Shown piece by piece: positions 42,307 through 51,458 of a stretch of 64,000 nucleotides of DNA (position 1 is the first letter of the stretch; each line of letters begins with the position of its first letter). Under the pieces are notes generated by a model, which ran no database searches, had not been told where the DNA came from, and saw only the letters and a list, made by a program, of their open reading frames with translations. The stretch is from contig CAVZSF010000002.1 of assembly GCA_963777895.1 (NCBI GenBank), positions 186,001 through 250,000 on the forward strand, in the 5' to 3' direction. A program made the position numbers and the translations under genes. The stretch comes from UBA2241 sp963777895 (GTDB taxonomy: Bacteria > Actinomycetota > Thermoleophilia > UBA2241).

Positions 42307-43989
42307 ATGGCCAAGACCACCCATTCACCCGGCGACACGTCCGGCTACGAGGTCGCCGTCAGCTACGACGGTGTCGAGGAGCGCCTCGGCGGCGTGCCGA
42401 AAGCGACGCCTGAGCCGTCGCCGTTCGGCGGGCCGCGCAGCCCCGACCCGTGCACGCTGACCATCTTCGGCGTCACAGGCGACCTGGCCCACCGCAAGCT
42501 CATCCCGGCCCTGTACGACATGGCCTGCCACCAGGTGACGCCCGAGGAGTTCACGATCGTGGGGTACGGGCGGCAGGAGATGGACGACGACGCCTTCCGC
42601 GACCTCATGCAGCAGGCGATCGACGATCACTACGGGCAGGAGGTCGTCGACGGACAGTACTGCGAGCGCATCCTGCGCGCCCCTCGCTACGTCCAGGGGC
42701 AGTTCGATGACCCGGAAGGCCTCCGTCGCCTGGGCCATGCCCTGGACACGCTGGACGAGCGCTTCGGCACGCGCGGCAACCGCATGTTCTATCTGGCGAC
42801 ACCCCCGAAGCAGTTCCCGGTCATCGTGAGGGGGCTGGGCGACACCGGGCTCGCCCGGCGCGGCGCCTTCGACGCCGAGCACGCCCAGGGCGAGCCCGTG
42901 GCCGGCTGGACCCGCATCGTCATCGAGAAGCCGTTCGGCCACGACCTCGAGAGCGCGCAGGAGCTGAACCGGATCGTCGGGGAGGTCTTCGACGAGCCGC
43001 AGGTCTACCGCATCGACCACTATCTCGCCAAGGAGACCGTGCAGAACCTGCTGGCGCTGCGCTTCGCCAACGGCATCTTCGAGCCGGTGTGGAACCGCCG
43101 CTACATCGACCACGTGCAGATCACCGCGGCTGAGACGCTCGGCGTGGAGCACCGGGGGCCGTACTACGAGGAGGCCGGGGCGCTGCGCGACATGGTCAAG
43201 GATCACCTCATCCAGCTCTTCTCGCTGGTCGCCATGGAGCCGCCCGTCGCGTTCGATGCCGACGCCGTCAGGGACGAGAAGAACAAGGTGTTGCGCGCCG
43301 TACGCCAGATCCCCGCGGACCACGTCGAGCTCTTCGCCGCCCGCGGGCAGTACGTGGACGGCACCGTCGACGGCCAGAACGTGACCGGCTACCGCCACGA
43401 GGAACGCGTCTCGCCCGAGTCGGCCACCGAGACCTTCGCCGCAGTGAAGCTGCTCGTCGACAACTGGCGCTGGCAGGGGGTGCCCTTCTACCTGCGCACC
43501 GGCAAGCGTATGGGGATGAAGCTGACAGAGGTCACGATCCAGTTCCGACGCCCGCCGGTCCAGCTGTTCCGCGAGGCCACGGGAGCGGCGCCTCAGCCCA
43601 ATCAGCTCGTCCTGCGGGTCGCGCCCGACGAAGGCTTCGCCCTGCGCATCGAGTCGAAGGCGCCCGGCCAGGGGCTCGCGCTCCAGAACGTCCAGATGGA
43701 CTACACCTACGGCAGCGCCCTGCGGGAGCTGCCCTTCAGCGCGTACGAGACCGTGCTGGTCGACGCCATGGAGGGCGATCCCACCCTGTTCAACCGCGCC
43801 GATCAGGTGGAGCAGTCGTGGCGGCTGGTTCAGCCGATCCTCGACGCCTGGGAGCAGATGGGAACCAGGGGGCTGCACATCTACGAGGCGGGAAGCTGGG
43901 GACCGGAGGCGGCCGACGCCCTGGTGGCCCGGGACGGGCACTCCTGGCGGCGGCCGCCCGCGGCTCAGACCGGCGAGGCCCGAGGCTGA
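42307..43989 (+). CDS. zwf: Glucose-6-phosphate 1-dehydrogenase
   Basis: First step of the oxidative pentose phosphate pathway, 560 residues. The nucleotide-binding motif is TIFGVTGDLAHRKLIPALYDM, followed by GYGRQEMDDDAF. The active-site block is VYRIDHYLAKETVQNLLALRFAN, with Ala for the usual Gly in RIDHYLGKE. The N-terminus is about 50 residues before the Rossmann strand, longer than usual, and ATG 42307 has no clear Shine-Dalgarno, so the true start could be later. No opcA gene lies between zwf and pgl, unlike many actinobacteria. Confidence 0.95.
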   Translation: MAKTTHSPGDTSGYEVAVSYDGVEERLGGVPKATPEPSPFGGPRSPDPCTLTIFGVTGDLAHRKLIPALYDMACHQVTPEEFTIVGYGRQEMDDDAFRDLMQQAIDDHYGQEVVDGQYCERILRAPRYVQGQFDDPEGLRRLGHALDTLDERFGTRGNRMFYLATPPKQFPVIVRGLGDTGLARRGAFDAEHAQGEPVAGWTRIVIEKPFGHDLESAQELNRIVGEVFDEPQVYRIDHYLAKETVQNLLALRFANGIFEPVWNRRYIDHVQITAAETLGVEHRGPYYEEAGALRDMVKDHLIQLFSLVAMEPPVAFDADAVRDEKNKVLRAVRQIPADHVELFAARGQYVDGTVDGQNVTGYRHEERVSPESATETFAAVKLLVDNWRWQGVPFYLRTGKRMGMKLTEVTIQFRRPPVQLFREATGAAPQPNQLVLRVAPDEGFALRIESKAPGQGLALQNVQMDYTYGSALRELPFSAYETVLVDAMEGDPTLFNRADQVEQSWRLVQPILDAWEQMGTRGLHIYEAGSWGPEAADALVARDGHSWRRPPAAQTGEARG

Positions 43990-44093
43990 CCCGGCGCGTT
44001 TCTTAGACGGACGGTGAAGCGAAGCCGGCCCGCGCTTCGCCGCACGGGACCTGACGGTAGGCGGCTCGACGCCGCCCGCTGAGAGGAGACGAG

Positions 44094-44858
44094 GTGGCCA
44101 TCGAGATCCTGCCCGACGCCGAGGCTCTCGCGCTGCGCGGCGCCGACCTGTTCGCCATGGCGGCTCAGGAGGCGGCGGCGGCGCGCGGCCGGTTCGCCGT
44201 CGCGTTGAGCGGCGGCGAGACGCCGCGCGCCCTCTACCGCCTGCTCGCGCGGCAGCAGTACGCGCAGAAGGTGCCGTGGCGTCGCGTCGAGATCTACTGG
44301 GGCGATGAGCGCTGCGTGGCGCCCGACGACGACGCGAGCAACTACCGCGCGGCGCGCGAGGCCTTGCTCCAGCACGTGACACTGGCCCCAGGCCGGGTGC
44401 ATCGCATGCGGGGCGAGGACGAGCCCGAAGCCGCCGCCCGGGCGTACGACGAGGAGCTCCGGCAGCTCGCGGCCGCGGCGAAGCCGGCCGCCGACCTGCC
44501 GGTCTTCGACCTCGTCCTCCTTGGTCTCGGCCGCGACGGCCACACCGCCTCGCTCTTCCCGCACAGCCCGGCGCTTGCCGACAAGGAGCGCCTCTGTGTG
44601 GCGACCGCCGCTCCCGACGGCTCGCCTCGCCTGACCGTCACGCTGCCTGTCCTCAACGCGGCGCGGCGGGTGATCTTCCTCGTCGCGGGCGAGGACAAGG
44701 CGGGCATGGTCGCCGAGGTCTTCGGGGGCTTCCGCATCCCGGAGGCGATCCCGGCCCAGGCCGTGCAGCCGGCCAAGGGCACGCTCACCTGGCTGCTGGA
44801 TCGAGTCGCCGCCTCCCTACTGGAAGGGGACCAGGCGGGAGGGCCAGGCGTCGGGTAG
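44094..44858 (+). CDS. pgl: 6-phosphogluconolactonase
   Basis: Hydrolyses 6-phosphogluconolactone between the zwf and gnd reactions. The 254-residue DevB/SOL-type protein has FAVALSGGETPRALYRLL, VEIYWGDERCVAPDDDASNYRAAREALL and FDLVLLGLGRDGHTASLFPHSPAL, the three hallmark blocks. GTG 44094 has GAGAGGAG upstream. A 104-nt gap follows zwf. With tkt, tal, pgi, gnd and zwf this completes the pathway from glucose-6-phosphate to fructose-6-phosphate apart from the ribulose-5-phosphate isomerase and epimerase, which are not in the window. Confidence 0.95.
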   Translation: MAIEILPDAEALALRGADLFAMAAQEAAAARGRFAVALSGGETPRALYRLLARQQYAQKVPWRRVEIYWGDERCVAPDDDASNYRAAREALLQHVTLAPGRVHRMRGEDEPEAAARAYDEELRQLAAAAKPAADLPVFDLVLLGLGRDGHTASLFPHSPALADKERLCVATAAPDGSPRLTVTLPVLNAARRVIFLVAGEDKAGMVAEVFGGFRIPEAIPAQAVQPAKGTLTWLLDRVAASLLEGDQAGGPGVG

Positions 44859-45190
44859 CGGCGGCGGCCCAGGGTCCGCTACCAGGGGCTGCTGATGAGG
44901 TCTGCTCCTCGGCGAACACGTCCCGCATGTGCACGACGATCCAGACGACGACGCCGTCCCTTCAGTCTGACGTCGACCTCGGGCGTCGACCCCGTTGCCT
45001 ATCAGCGGCGCCTGGCGACGACTTGACCTCCGTCGGCGTGTCCAGTATCCAGGACGTCTCGTCCGTCATCTTGACGGTCACCGCGAGTAGTCGGCGACGT
45101 GGCGCCAGAGTCCGTATCGGCGGCGGGGCGTCCTGTTCGGACGACGGTGAGGTCGGCGATCTTCCCTGCCGCGTCGCGATCCGAGGTCGC
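44859..45190 (-). other. 332-nt degenerate region downstream of the decayed lipoprotein gene
   Basis: No intact gene is visible. On the minus strand short protein-like pieces appear in different frames, for example GKIADLTVVRTGRPAAD followed in another frame by VTVKMTDETSWILDTPTEV. These may belong to the decayed lipoprotein upstream or to a second degenerate gene with a similar beta-rich domain. Confidence 0.35.
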
Positions 45191-45665
45191 TCACCCACCG
45201 TGCAGCTGCGGGACGCCGGCCGGCACGACGTCCATGCTCACGCCCAGCGGGTCGAACAGCGTGACCGACGACGCCGTCGCCTGGACCGGGTACGACTCGG
45301 CCACCGCGCCGGTGAAGGTCACCGCCACGCGACGGCCGACGAGCTCCCGGTCCAGCGCCGGCGTCGCCATGGCGCCGCCGCCGCCGTCCAGCCAGGTGGT
45401 GTCTTTCGTGAGATGCACGGACGCCCTGTCGTAGTCGCCCGGCGCACCCTGAGTCCGACCACCAGCAGCGAACCTGTCCCGTCGCCCCCGTCGCTGACCT
45501 GCCAGACGACACCGGTGATGTCCGGGCTCGAGGGGCGCGGCGTGGTCGACGGCGGGCTCGAGGCATCCCCGCAGGCCCCCATCGTGGCCGCGGTCAGGAC
45601 GAGGCGCACGAGCCCGGCGATCCGTCTTCGCGCCCCGCTGTCGTCTTCGCTTGCGACCTGGTCAT
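45191..45665 (-). pseudogene. DUF3221-like lipoprotein, frameshifted
   Basis: Pieces in two or three minus-strand frames form one secreted lipoprotein. ATG 45665 has GAGAGGAG upstream. A hydrophobic signal with lipobox-like TAATMGACGDASS follows a first frame change near 45630. The next piece is ITGVVWQVSDGGDGTGSLLVVG. After a second change near 45450 it continues with VHLTKDTTWLDGGGG and ELVGRRVAVTFTGAVAESYPVQATASSVTLF. The last segment resembles the DUF3221 pattern (G-x-x-V-x-V-x-F-x-G, ESYP, Q-A-x-A). Decay or sequencing error cannot be separated here. Confidence 0.55.
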
Positions 45666-45730
45666 GGCTGCTCCTCTCCGCGAGACAGTGTACGAGGGAC
45701 GTCGCCGCGGGTCATCGGGTTCGCCGACGC

Positions 45731-45757
45731 TTGGCCTCGACCTGCCGGTGGTACACT
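45731..45757 (+). promoter_or_regulatory. rnpB promoter
   Basis: TTGGCC (45731-45736) and TACACT (45752-45757) with a 15-nt spacer. The -10 ends 6 nt before the base of helix P1 of the RNA at 45764, which fits a start exactly at the mature 5' end. Confidence 0.6.
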
Positions 45758-45763
45758 CCGACG

Positions 45764-46140
<377 letters not shown>

Positions 46141-46144
46141 TGTC

Positions 46145-46181
46145 GAGAAGCCCCGCCGCTCAGCTGACGGCGGGGCTTCTC
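46145..46181 (+). terminator. rnpB terminator
   Basis: GAGAAGCCCCGCCG (46145-46158) pairs exactly with CGGCGGGGCTTCTC (46168-46181) around a 9-nt loop, starting 4 nt after the RNA's 3' end. A weak pyrimidine stretch follows. Confidence 0.85.
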
Positions 46182-46251
46182 CATCTCCGCTTCTTTCGTG
46201 CCAGTCGCGTCTTCGTACAGTGCGTGGCAAAGCAACTCGCGAGGAAGGAGC

Positions 46252-46589
46252 ATGGGGATGGACGAGGCGCCGGCAGGGAGCGAGGTAGCGACGGCGGCGG
46301 CGGCGCAGCCCGCCGGCGGGGCCGGTTTTCGCTACGTGGCCGCGGCGCTGGCGCTCGCCTCCGCCGTCATGTACGTGATGGTCGCCCTCGAGATCGTGAA
46401 CGTCTCCTCGAGCCGGCAGTCCTTGTCCAGCTCGTCGTGATCATCGGCTACTTCGCGATCGCGTCGAGCCGTGACCCGCACGTCGAGGCGTTCGGGCTGG
46501 CGATGAAGGCCATCCAGACGGTGCTCCTCGTTCTGCTCGTGTATCTGGCCGTGAAGGCGCCAGCCCGAAAGAGGGCCACCTGGCGCTGA
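46252..46589 (+). pseudogene. Small membrane protein with one frameshift
   Basis: ATG 46252 follows GAGGAAGGAG, a strong Shine-Dalgarno. The first frame gives an Ala-rich start and a helix (YVAAALALASAVMYVMVALEIVNVSS) and then stops at 46440. The +2 frame continues from about 46410 with VLVQLVVIIGYFAIASS, HVEAFGLAMKAIQTVLLVLLVYLAVKA, and stops at 46589. Joined, it is a roughly 112-residue protein with three helices; one base appears lost near 46403-46411. I do not recognise the family. Confidence 0.55.
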
Positions 46590-46625
46590 CGTGGCGGCCG
46601 GGAACGGTGCGGGTAGTGTAGACAC

Positions 46626-47126
46626 ATGGCCGCGACATCCTCAGAGGTGATCGCCGCCCTCGGGCTGGAGCCCCATCCCGAGGGCGGCTTCTTCCGCGAG
46701 ACATACCGGGCCGCCCGGCTCGTCCTGACCGACCGCGGCCCTCGGTCCGCCACAACGGCGATCTTCTTTCTTGTCACGGCCGAGCGGCCCAGCCGCCTCC
46801 ACCGCCTCACCAGCGACGAGCTGTGGCTGTATCACGGGGGAGCCGCGGTCGAGATCGTGACGCTGCTGCCCGACGGCCGCGTCGAGCGCGCGACGCTGAC
46901 GCGGGCGGAGGACGCGGCCGTGACCGAGACGCAGACGCCGCAACTGATCGTGCCGGCCGGCGTGTGGCAGGCGGCGCGGCTTCATCCCGGCGAGGAGGGC
47001 GCGTGGGCCTTGCTGTCGTGCGTGGTCACGCCGGGCTTCGACTTCGAGGACTTCGAGCTGGCGGAACGAGACGAGCTCCTCGCGGCCTATCCTGAGGCCG
47101 AGGAGCTCATCGAAGCGCTGGCGTAG
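46626..47126 (+). CDS. DUF985 cupin-superfamily protein
   Basis: The 166-residue protein matches the DUF985 (cupin_5) family. Motifs are LGLEPHPEGGFFRETYRA at the N-terminus, TTAIFFLVTAERPSRLHRLTSDELWLYHGGAAVEI in the middle with conserved His residues, and CVVTPGFDFEDFELAERDELLAAYP at the end. The biochemical role of this family is not settled; related folds bind sugars or act as epimerase-like proteins. ATG 46626 is preceded closely by a TAGACA -10-like element (46619-46624), so the transcript may have almost no leader. Confidence 0.85.
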   Translation: MAATSSEVIAALGLEPHPEGGFFRETYRAARLVLTDRGPRSATTAIFFLVTAERPSRLHRLTSDELWLYHGGAAVEIVTLLPDGRVERATLTRAEDAAVTETQTPQLIVPAGVWQAARLHPGEEGAWALLSCVVTPGFDFEDFELAERDELLAAYPEAEELIEALA

Positions 47127-47165
47127 GCGGCCCGGGTGGCTCGCCCGGCTTGCCGCGCGTCGGGC

Positions 47166-48173
47166 TCATCGTAGTTCGTCTCCCGCGAGACGGACGACCT
47201 CGTCGAGGATCCGCTCCGCGTTTGAGCGGCGCACGTGGATGCCGTCATAGAAGGCGTCCCGACTCGCGCCCGGCACGCTCGAGAGCTCGCTGAGGTCGAC
47301 GATCCGGAGGCGGAGACGCGGCATGAGGCTATCGAGATACTCGACCACCTCGTCGTGCTGTCGCTGCCATCCCATCGCCCTGATCGCCGCCAGCAGCCGG
47401 GGATGGCTCGGCATGAGCACGATGACGGGGATGCGGCCGAGCCTGTTCGCCAGCGCTACCGTCTTCTCGAAGTAGAGCTGCGCTCTGGGGTCGAGCGTCG
47501 GCGTGGGGTTCTCGTAGCGCTCCCGGTACTTCGCGATGGACCAGTCCACGCCCCTGGTGAGCCGATACCCCTTCTCCGACCTGCTGTCGTAGCGGTTCCT
47601 GAGGACCACTCCGTCGGGGCCGAAGCTCGTCGCCCCGAGGTCCCGTGCCCGGGTGGCGGCGTCCACGGGATAGGGAGTCGCGCGCGCGCCGAGGATGAGC
47701 GCCCTGGGGAAGGCGCGCGCGAAGCGATGGTCTTCGGTGAGTCCCGGGGAGAGGGGCTGTTCGCGGAACGACTCGACGTGGACGAACCAGAGGATCCGCG
47801 GGCGCGCGCCGGGGAAGAGGCGCCGAACGTAGGCCGTGAACGCCCAGGCGTCCTCCGGCCTGCCGTTCTGCAGGGCGAGGTTGAAGCCCGTGACGCCGGT
47901 GAGGCTCTCGAGGTAGGAGGGCTCGAAGCGCGTCGCTCGCGAGCCACCGAAGATGAGGGTCTCGGGCGCGGCATCGAGGTGGGCGAGCAGGTCACCCTTG
48001 ATGCCGCGGTCCGTGAGCGGGACCGTCCCCACAGTGGGTTCGGCGCCGCCCGCGCCGAGGGCCGCCCATCCGACGGCGAGCGTGGCCGCCGCCGCGGCGG
48101 TGAGCGCGAGGATCAGGACCACCGTCGGCAGCCGGGGGGCGGACGCACGTCTCATCGGCGGGAATGGTACCAC
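47166..48173 (-). CDS. Secreted/membrane-anchored SGNH-like protein
   Basis: The 335-residue product has an N-terminal signal anchor (VVLILALTAAAAATLAVGWAAL), an SGNH-like nucleophile block LIFGGSRATRFEP, and a C-terminal D-x-x-H in DAFYDGIHVRRSNAERIL. This is the layout of DUF1574/DltD-like extracytoplasmic proteins. It recalls the two SGNH proteins of the Dlt-like cluster, though sequence identity looks low. GTG 48173 has GGGGAG at good spacing; ATG 48155 is an alternative. It is divergent from addB. Substrate unknown. Confidence 0.72.
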   Translation of the reverse strand: MVPFPPMRRASAPRLPTVVLILALTAAAAATLAVGWAALGAGGAEPTVGTVPLTDRGIKGDLLAHLDAAPETLIFGGSRATRFEPSYLESLTGVTGFNLALQNGRPEDAWAFTAYVRRLFPGARPRILWFVHVESFREQPLSPGLTEDHRFARAFPRALILGARATPYPVDAATRARDLGATSFGPDGVVLRNRYDSRSEKGYRLTRGVDWSIAKYRERYENPTPTLDPRAQLYFEKTVALANRLGRIPVIVLMPSHPRLLAAIRAMGWQRQHDEVVEYLDSLMPRLRLRIVDLSELSSVPGASRDAFYDGIHVRRSNAERILDEVVRLAGDELR

Positions 48174-48245
48174 CGGCGGCTCCCCGTCCGCCTCCCTGGT
48201 GGCGTCCGGGCCCCGTGGTACGCTGCCACGACGGTGGGGCAGGCA

Positions 48246-51200
48246 GTGACATCAGGTGAAGGACCGGGCGAGGTCCATCTCGGGAGGTTCGAGGATCTCG
48301 ACGTCGCCCTGGTGAAGCGCGTGGCCGAGCGACGCGGCGGCGACGCGCTGTCCCCTCTGGCCATCGTTGTCGGGTCCGCGGCGCTGCGCACGCGCGTGGG
48401 CGACTTGCTCGTCCGCAGCCTTGGCGCCATCGCCAATGTCGACATCCTCACCCTCACCCGCCTCGCCTCCCGCATCGCCGCGACCTCTTCCGGCTCACCG
48501 CGCCGGCCGCTCACGCGCCAGGCGCAGGAACGTCTGGTGCGGCGGCTCGTGGCCCAAGCCCCGGCGCCGCTTGCCTACTTCGCGGCGGTCGCCGACCGTC
48601 CTCACTTCGCGCGGGCGCTTGCATCCTCCTTCAGCGACCTGCGCGAGGCGTGCGTCGCGCCGGCATCAGGGTGGGCCACCTTGGCCTTCCCCGGCCAGAC
48701 GGGGACGAAGGCGGCCGACCTGGAGGCGCTCTACGCGATGTACTGCGCGGAATTGGACCGCCTGCGGCTCGTGGACGACGCGGCGCTCTTCACGGCCGCG
48801 GCCGACCTGGCGGCGGCCGCGGCCCTGCCGCCCGTCGTCCTCTTCGGCCTGTACGACCTCAATGTGGCACAGGAGGCGCTGGTGCGGGCCCTCTTTGCGC
48901 GCGGAGCCGACGCCTTCGTGCCCGTCCCGCGCGGCGTCACGTCGGGCGGCGTCCCGGTGGCTGCGCTGGCGGAGGCCGCCCGCCTCGTGCGCCGCGATCA
49001 CCCGGCTCGTGCCGACGCACGCGACCTGGCCGCCGTCGCGTCCGTGTGGCAGGCGCCGGCGGCCCCAAGTCTTCCGCAGACCCTCACCGGTGATGGTTCG
49101 CTGGCGGTCGTGTCCGTGCCCGACGAACGCGCCGAAGCGCGCGAAGCCGTTCGTGCGGTGGTCGCGGCCGCCCAGGGGGGCGCGGCGCTGTGGGATTGCG
49201 CGATCGTGACTCCCCGCGCGGACGCCGGCGAGCGCCTCGCCGCCGCCCTCGAGGTGGCCGGTCTCCCGGTCGCCGCGCCGCGTCCAGACCGGTCCGCCGG
49301 CCCGCGCATCGTCGCCCGGCTCGCCGATTGTCTGGCGCCACCGGCAGGCCGTCCCCTCGGGCGCCGCGAGGTCCTGGCGCTGCTGACGTGCGCGCCCCTC
49401 CACGAGGAGGTGGCTCCCGGTACCGCCGCCCGGTGGGCGGACGAAGCGCGGCGCGCCGGCATCGTGGCCGGCGGCGACCAGTGGACGGCGCGCATGAGCC
49501 GCCGGGTGCTGGGCCTGGAGCGGCGGGTAGCCGAGCTCGAGGACGGCGCCGACAGCCGGCCTGCTGACGATGACGCAGACGACGCCGATGACGTCCTCGG
49601 GTTTGCCCGTCGCCGGCTGACTGCAGCGCGCTCCCTGGCCATAGGCGTCCGTGTCCTCACCCGCAAGGCAGCGCTGCTGCCCCAGAGGGCCACGTGGCGG
49701 GTCTGGGCGGGCGCCTTGGCCGGTCTGACAGACGACCTCTTCGAGGCGCCCGCTGCGGCAGCCGCTGGGGACGTCCTGGATCGCCTCGCGGCCCTCGATG
49801 TGCTCGCCGAGGACGTCGGTCTCGGCGAGGTCGCTGCCGCCGCTCGCGACCTCGTGGCCGGCGCCACCGCCGGTCAGGGCCGCGCCGCGCGCGAGGGGGT
49901 GGCGGTTCTCACACCGCTCGGTCTGCGGGGCCTGCGCTTCCACACCGTGGTGTTCACGGGGCTCGCCGAAGGCGGCTTCCCCACGCCGGCACGGCCAGAT
50001 CCCATCCTGGGTGATGGGGAGCGGCGGCGCCTGGTTGCCGCGCTTCCGGCGCGTCTTCCGCTGGCCGAGTCGCGCGACGCCGAGTCCGCCCTCGTGTTCG
50101 GCCTTGCCTGCGAGGCGGCGCGCGAACGGCTCGTGCTGATTGCCCCGCGCTCCGATGCGGCGACAGGCCGGCCGCGCCTGCCGTCGCGCTTCCTGCTGCG
50201 CTTCGCGGCGCTCGTGGCCGGCCGTCAGGTCGGCCTCGACGAGTTCCTCACCGGGCGGCCGCTCGCCCCAGTGTGGCAGCGCGGCGGGACTCCGGCGGCA
50301 TCGCAGGGGCCGGACGCGGTCTGGACGGACGAACGCGAGCGCGACGCCGCCGTGCTGCTCGAGTCGTCGGGCGGCGGCGGCCGGCCGGTCTTGCGAGCGT
50401 ACCTCGGCGAGGTGCTGGGGATCCGGGCGCAGGCGGACCGCCGCCTCGATGCGTGGCGTGCCGCCCGGACGCCGGAGCTGACGGCTTGGGACGGCGTGCT
50501 CGGCGGCGAAGCGCGTGCCGCGCTTCGTGCGCGGCACCCCTTCGCCGCTGAGATGCACCCCACGCGCCTCGAGCGGTACCTTGGCTGTCCGTTCGCCTTC
50601 CTCCTCCGCGACGTGCTGGGTATGGAGGCGCCGGACGAGCCCGGCGACGACCTCGAGATGGACCCACGCGAGTTCGGCTCGCTCGCCCACGACATCCTGC
50701 GCCGGACGTATGCGACCGTCATCGAGGGCGGCCTCGGCCTCGAGGCCGCCCTCGATGAGCTCGCCGACGCCTGGCGAGCGGCCTGCGGCGAGGCCGAGCA
50801 GCGTGGCGTGACGGGTGCGCCACTGTCGTGGGAGGTCCGGCGCGCGACGCTTCTCGACGACCTCCTCGAGGTCGTGCGGAGCGACGGCGTGTTCGCCGGC
50901 GACGGTCGTCCCATCGCGGTCGAATGGCCCTTCGGCGAAGCCGTCGGCCGCACCGTCGCCGTGTCGGTGGGCGACGGTCGCCGGGTACGCTTCGCCGGTC
51001 GTCTCGACCGCGTCGACGCCACCGCCGCCGGCGCACGCGTCATCGACTACAAGACAGGCCGCGGCGAGACGGAGCAGCGTCGCATCGAGCGAGGGCTGAG
51101 CGTGCAGCTACCGGTCTACCAGCTCGCCGTGAGGCAGGCCGGCGACGGCGATCCCGCCCGGGTGAGTGCCGTCTACCGGCTGGTGACGCGTCGCGGGGGC

Positions 51201-51458
51201 TTCGCCGACCTGCCGCTGCCCGACGATGAGGTTCGGACGCTCGGCACGCTCGTGCGCCTGCTCGACGAGACACTGGCGCTCGTCGACCTGGGCATGTTCC
51301 CGCGCTCCACGGCCGGAGTCTGCGACTACTGCGACGTCCGCTACGCCTGCGGCACGAGCGGCTGGACGAAGGTGCGCAAACGCCGGCACGACGCGCTCGC
51401 CCGGCTCGTGCAGCTTCAGACCTCGGGGCCAGATCCAAGTGACGGCGACGATGGCTGA
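48246..51458 (+). CDS. addB: AddB-like subunit of ATP-dependent helicase-nuclease
   Basis: About 1070 residues. The N-terminus (SPLAIVVGSAALRTRVGDLL) has the AddB-type pseudo-helicase start without a full Walker A. The middle carries LRGLRFHTVVFTGLAEGGFPTPARPDPILGD. The C-terminal PD-(D/E)XK nuclease shows RLDRVDATAAGARVIDYKTG. Iron-sulphur cluster cysteines are seen as one in RYLGCPFAFLL and three in VCDYCDVRYACG, as in AddB. With AddA it resects double-strand breaks for RecA. GTG 48246 is preferred, with GTG 48234 as alternative. The addA ATG lies inside its last codons. Confidence 0.88.
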   Translation: MTSGEGPGEVHLGRFEDLDVALVKRVAERRGGDALSPLAIVVGSAALRTRVGDLLVRSLGAIANVDILTLTRLASRIAATSSGSPRRPLTRQAQERLVRRLVAQAPAPLAYFAAVADRPHFARALASSFSDLREACVAPASGWATLAFPGQTGTKAADLEALYAMYCAELDRLRLVDDAALFTAAADLAAAAALPPVVLFGLYDLNVAQEALVRALFARGADAFVPVPRGVTSGGVPVAALAEAARLVRRDHPARADARDLAAVASVWQAPAAPSLPQTLTGDGSLAVVSVPDERAEAREAVRAVVAAAQGGAALWDCAIVTPRADAGERLAAALEVAGLPVAAPRPDRSAGPRIVARLADCLAPPAGRPLGRREVLALLTCAPLHEEVAPGTAARWADEARRAGIVAGGDQWTARMSRRVLGLERRVAELEDGADSRPADDDADDADDVLGFARRRLTAARSLAIGVRVLTRKAALLPQRATWRVWAGALAGLTDDLFEAPAAAAAGDVLDRLAALDVLAEDVGLGEVAAAARDLVAGATAGQGRAAREGVAVLTPLGLRGLRFHTVVFTGLAEGGFPTPARPDPILGDGERRRLVAALPARLPLAESRDAESALVFGLACEAARERLVLIAPRSDAATGRPRLPSRFLLRFAALVAGRQVGLDEFLTGRPLAPVWQRGGTPAASQGPDAVWTDERERDAAVLLESSGGGGRPVLRAYLGEVLGIRAQADRRLDAWRAARTPELTAWDGVLGGEARAALRARHPFAAEMHPTRLERYLGCPFAFLLRDVLGMEAPDEPGDDLEMDPREFGSLAHDILRRTYATVIEGGLGLEAALDELADAWRAACGEAEQRGVTGAPLSWEVRRATLLDDLLEVVRSDGVFAGDGRPIAVEWPFGEAVGRTVAVSVGDGRRVRFAGRLDRVDATAAGARVIDYKTGRGETEQRRIERGLSVQLPVYQLAVRQAGDGDPARVSAVYRLVTRRGGFADLPLPDDEVRTLGTLVRLLDETLALVDLGMFPRSTAGVCDYCDVRYACGTSGWTKVRKRRHDALARLVQLQTSGPDPSDGDDG

